In this document: one piece after another, positions 63,339 to 64,000 of the stretch | How positions within the stretch are numbered: the first letter of the stretch is position 1 | Layout: every line of letters begins with the position of its first letter | Source of the DNA: Bradyrhizobium sp. S69 | GTDB taxonomy: Bacteria; Pseudomonadota; Alphaproteobacteria; Rhizobiales; Xanthobacteraceae | Length of the DNA: 64,000 nt | Reading direction: 5' to 3' | Assembly: GCF_009766005.1 (NCBI RefSeq) | Contig: NZ_LMUK01000060.1 | Location: 428,512 to 492,511 of the forward strand | Notes under the pieces: generated by a model | Database searches by the model: none | The model's input: the letters and a program-made list of their open reading frames with translations, nothing else | Told to the model about the DNA's origin: nothing | Translations under genes and position numbers: made by a program

Positions 63339-63833
63339 TCACCGGTACGGCGAGTCGAGTTCGATCGATTTTGCAATCTCACGCTCCCAACGGTCGCCAT
63401 TGGCGATAAGTTTCGCCTTGTCATAATAGAGTTCCTCGCGGGTCTCGGTCGCGAATTCGAAATTCGGTCCCTCGACGATGGCATCGACCGGACAGGCTTC
63501 CTGGCACAAGCCGCAATAGATGCATTTCACCATGTCGATGTCGTAACGCACGGTGCGGCGGGTGCCGTCGTTGCGGCGCGGGCCGGCCTCGATGGTGATC
63601 GCCTGCGCCGGGCAGATCGCCTCGCACAGCTTGCAGGCGATGCAGCGCTCCTCACCGTTCGGATAACGTCGCAGAGCATGCTCGCCCCGGAAGCGCGGCG
63701 AGATCGGCCCCTTCTCGAATGGGTAGTTCAGCGTCGGCTTCGGCTTGAAGAAATAACGCATGGCGAGAATGAACGCCGATACGAATTCGGACAGCAGCAG
63801 CGAACGGGCCGTGGCGTTGATGTTGACACTCAT
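63339..63833 (-). CDS. nuoI: NADH-quinone oxidoreductase subunit I, 162 aa
   Basis: Peripheral ferredoxin-like subunit with two 4Fe-4S motifs, CIACKLCEAICP and CIYCGLCQEACP, holding clusters N6a and N6b. N-terminal MSVNINATARSLLLSEFV fits the alphaproteobacterial form. GAGG lies before the ATG at 63833; the longer frame is not needed. Confidence 0.95.
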   Translation of the reverse strand: MSVNINATARSLLLSEFVSAFILAMRYFFKPKPTLNYPFEKGPISPRFRGEHALRRYPNGEERCIACKLCEAICPAQAITIEAGPRRNDGTRRTVRYDIDMVKCIYCGLCQEACPVDAIVEGPNFEFATETREELYYDKAKLIANGDRWEREIAKSIELDSPYR

Positions 63834-63840
63834 GGCGACC

Positions 63841-64000
63841 TCACTTCGGCGCGATGCCGGTGAATTGCAGCACGCCGGCCACAATCACCACCATCGCCAG
63901 CGACAGCGGCAGGAAGACTTTCCAGCCGAGCCGCATCAATTGATCGTAGCGGTAGCGCGGCACGATCGCCTTCGCCATCGCGAACATGAAGAACATGAAA
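63841..64000 (-). CDS. nuoH: NADH-quinone oxidoreductase subunit H, C-terminal part
   Basis: The minus strand before nuoI reads in frame AMAKAIVPRYRYDQLMRLGW then KVFLPLSLAMVVIVAGVLQF to a TGA at 63841, which is the NuoH C-terminus. The rest of the gene lies beyond the right edge. NuoH contributes to the quinone-binding site. Confidence 0.9.
   Translation of the reverse strand, partial: FMFFMFAMAKAIVPRYRYDQLMRLGWKVFLPLSLAMVVIVAGVLQFTGIAPK

Overview
The window comes from an alphaproteobacterium, most likely of the Bradyrhizobium/Rhodopseudomonas group. The core genes are GC-rich and follow that group's order (bamA-lpxD-fabZ-lpxA-lpxI-lpxB, nuoH to nuoN followed by birA-rnj-mce, rpsB-tsf-pyrH-frr-uppS-cdsA-dxr-rseP). 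RpsB has the long C-terminal extension seen in rhizobia, and there are small DUF3551, DUF1467 and zinc-ribbon proteins typical of bradyrhizobia. This placement rests on gene order and family recognition; no database search was run.

Positions 1 to about 7,860 are an integrated element. It is more AT-rich than its surroundings and carries small, tightly overlapping minus-strand genes: a primase-polymerase/DUF3987 helicase-like protein, an iteron-like repeat field just downstream of it, a cold-shock-domain protein, several unknown proteins and a P27-type small terminase subunit. No large terminase, portal, capsid or integrase is seen in the visible part. The element ends inside comEC: the ComEC frame breaks after about 400 codons, and the rest of the gene should lie beyond the left edge. 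It could be an ordinary prophage end or a phage-satellite-like island that carries replication and a small terminase only.

Positions 7.9 to 16 kb hold the comEC 5' part, two small unknown genes, divergent glnS and gltX, gltA with a clear terminator, and a GFA-family gene. Positions 15 to 30 kb are one long minus-strand envelope and translation block: rpsB, tsf, pyrH, frr, uppS, cdsA, dxr, rseP, bamA, lpxD, fabZ, lpxA, lpxI, lpxB. It links protein synthesis, undecaprenyl and phospholipid precursors, isoprenoid synthesis, lipid A and outer-membrane assembly.

Positions 30 to 42 kb hold a lipoprotein, a WYL regulator-VOC-EVE trio, dnaE, several small membrane or zinc proteins (one only 32 codons long), a DUF3551 protein, lolD-lolE and proS. 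A dispersed repeat lies at the 3' ends of both dnaE and the DUF3551 gene and supplies their TAG stop codons.

Positions 42 to 47.6 kb are a copper-handling cluster: DUF2946, TonB-dependent receptor, PCuAC chaperone, YcnI and a CopC-CopD fusion. Positions 47.6 to 53.6 kb hold a possible small RNA with a strong terminator, a palindromic repeat, a frameshifted globin-like pseudogene, a ribose-type ABC transporter and, convergent with it, methylthioribose kinase. Positions 53.6 to 64 kb are a minus-strand run of small proteins, methylmalonyl-CoA epimerase, RNase J, biotin-protein ligase and complex I genes nuoN back to a partial nuoH. NuoL carries a histidine-rich insertion.
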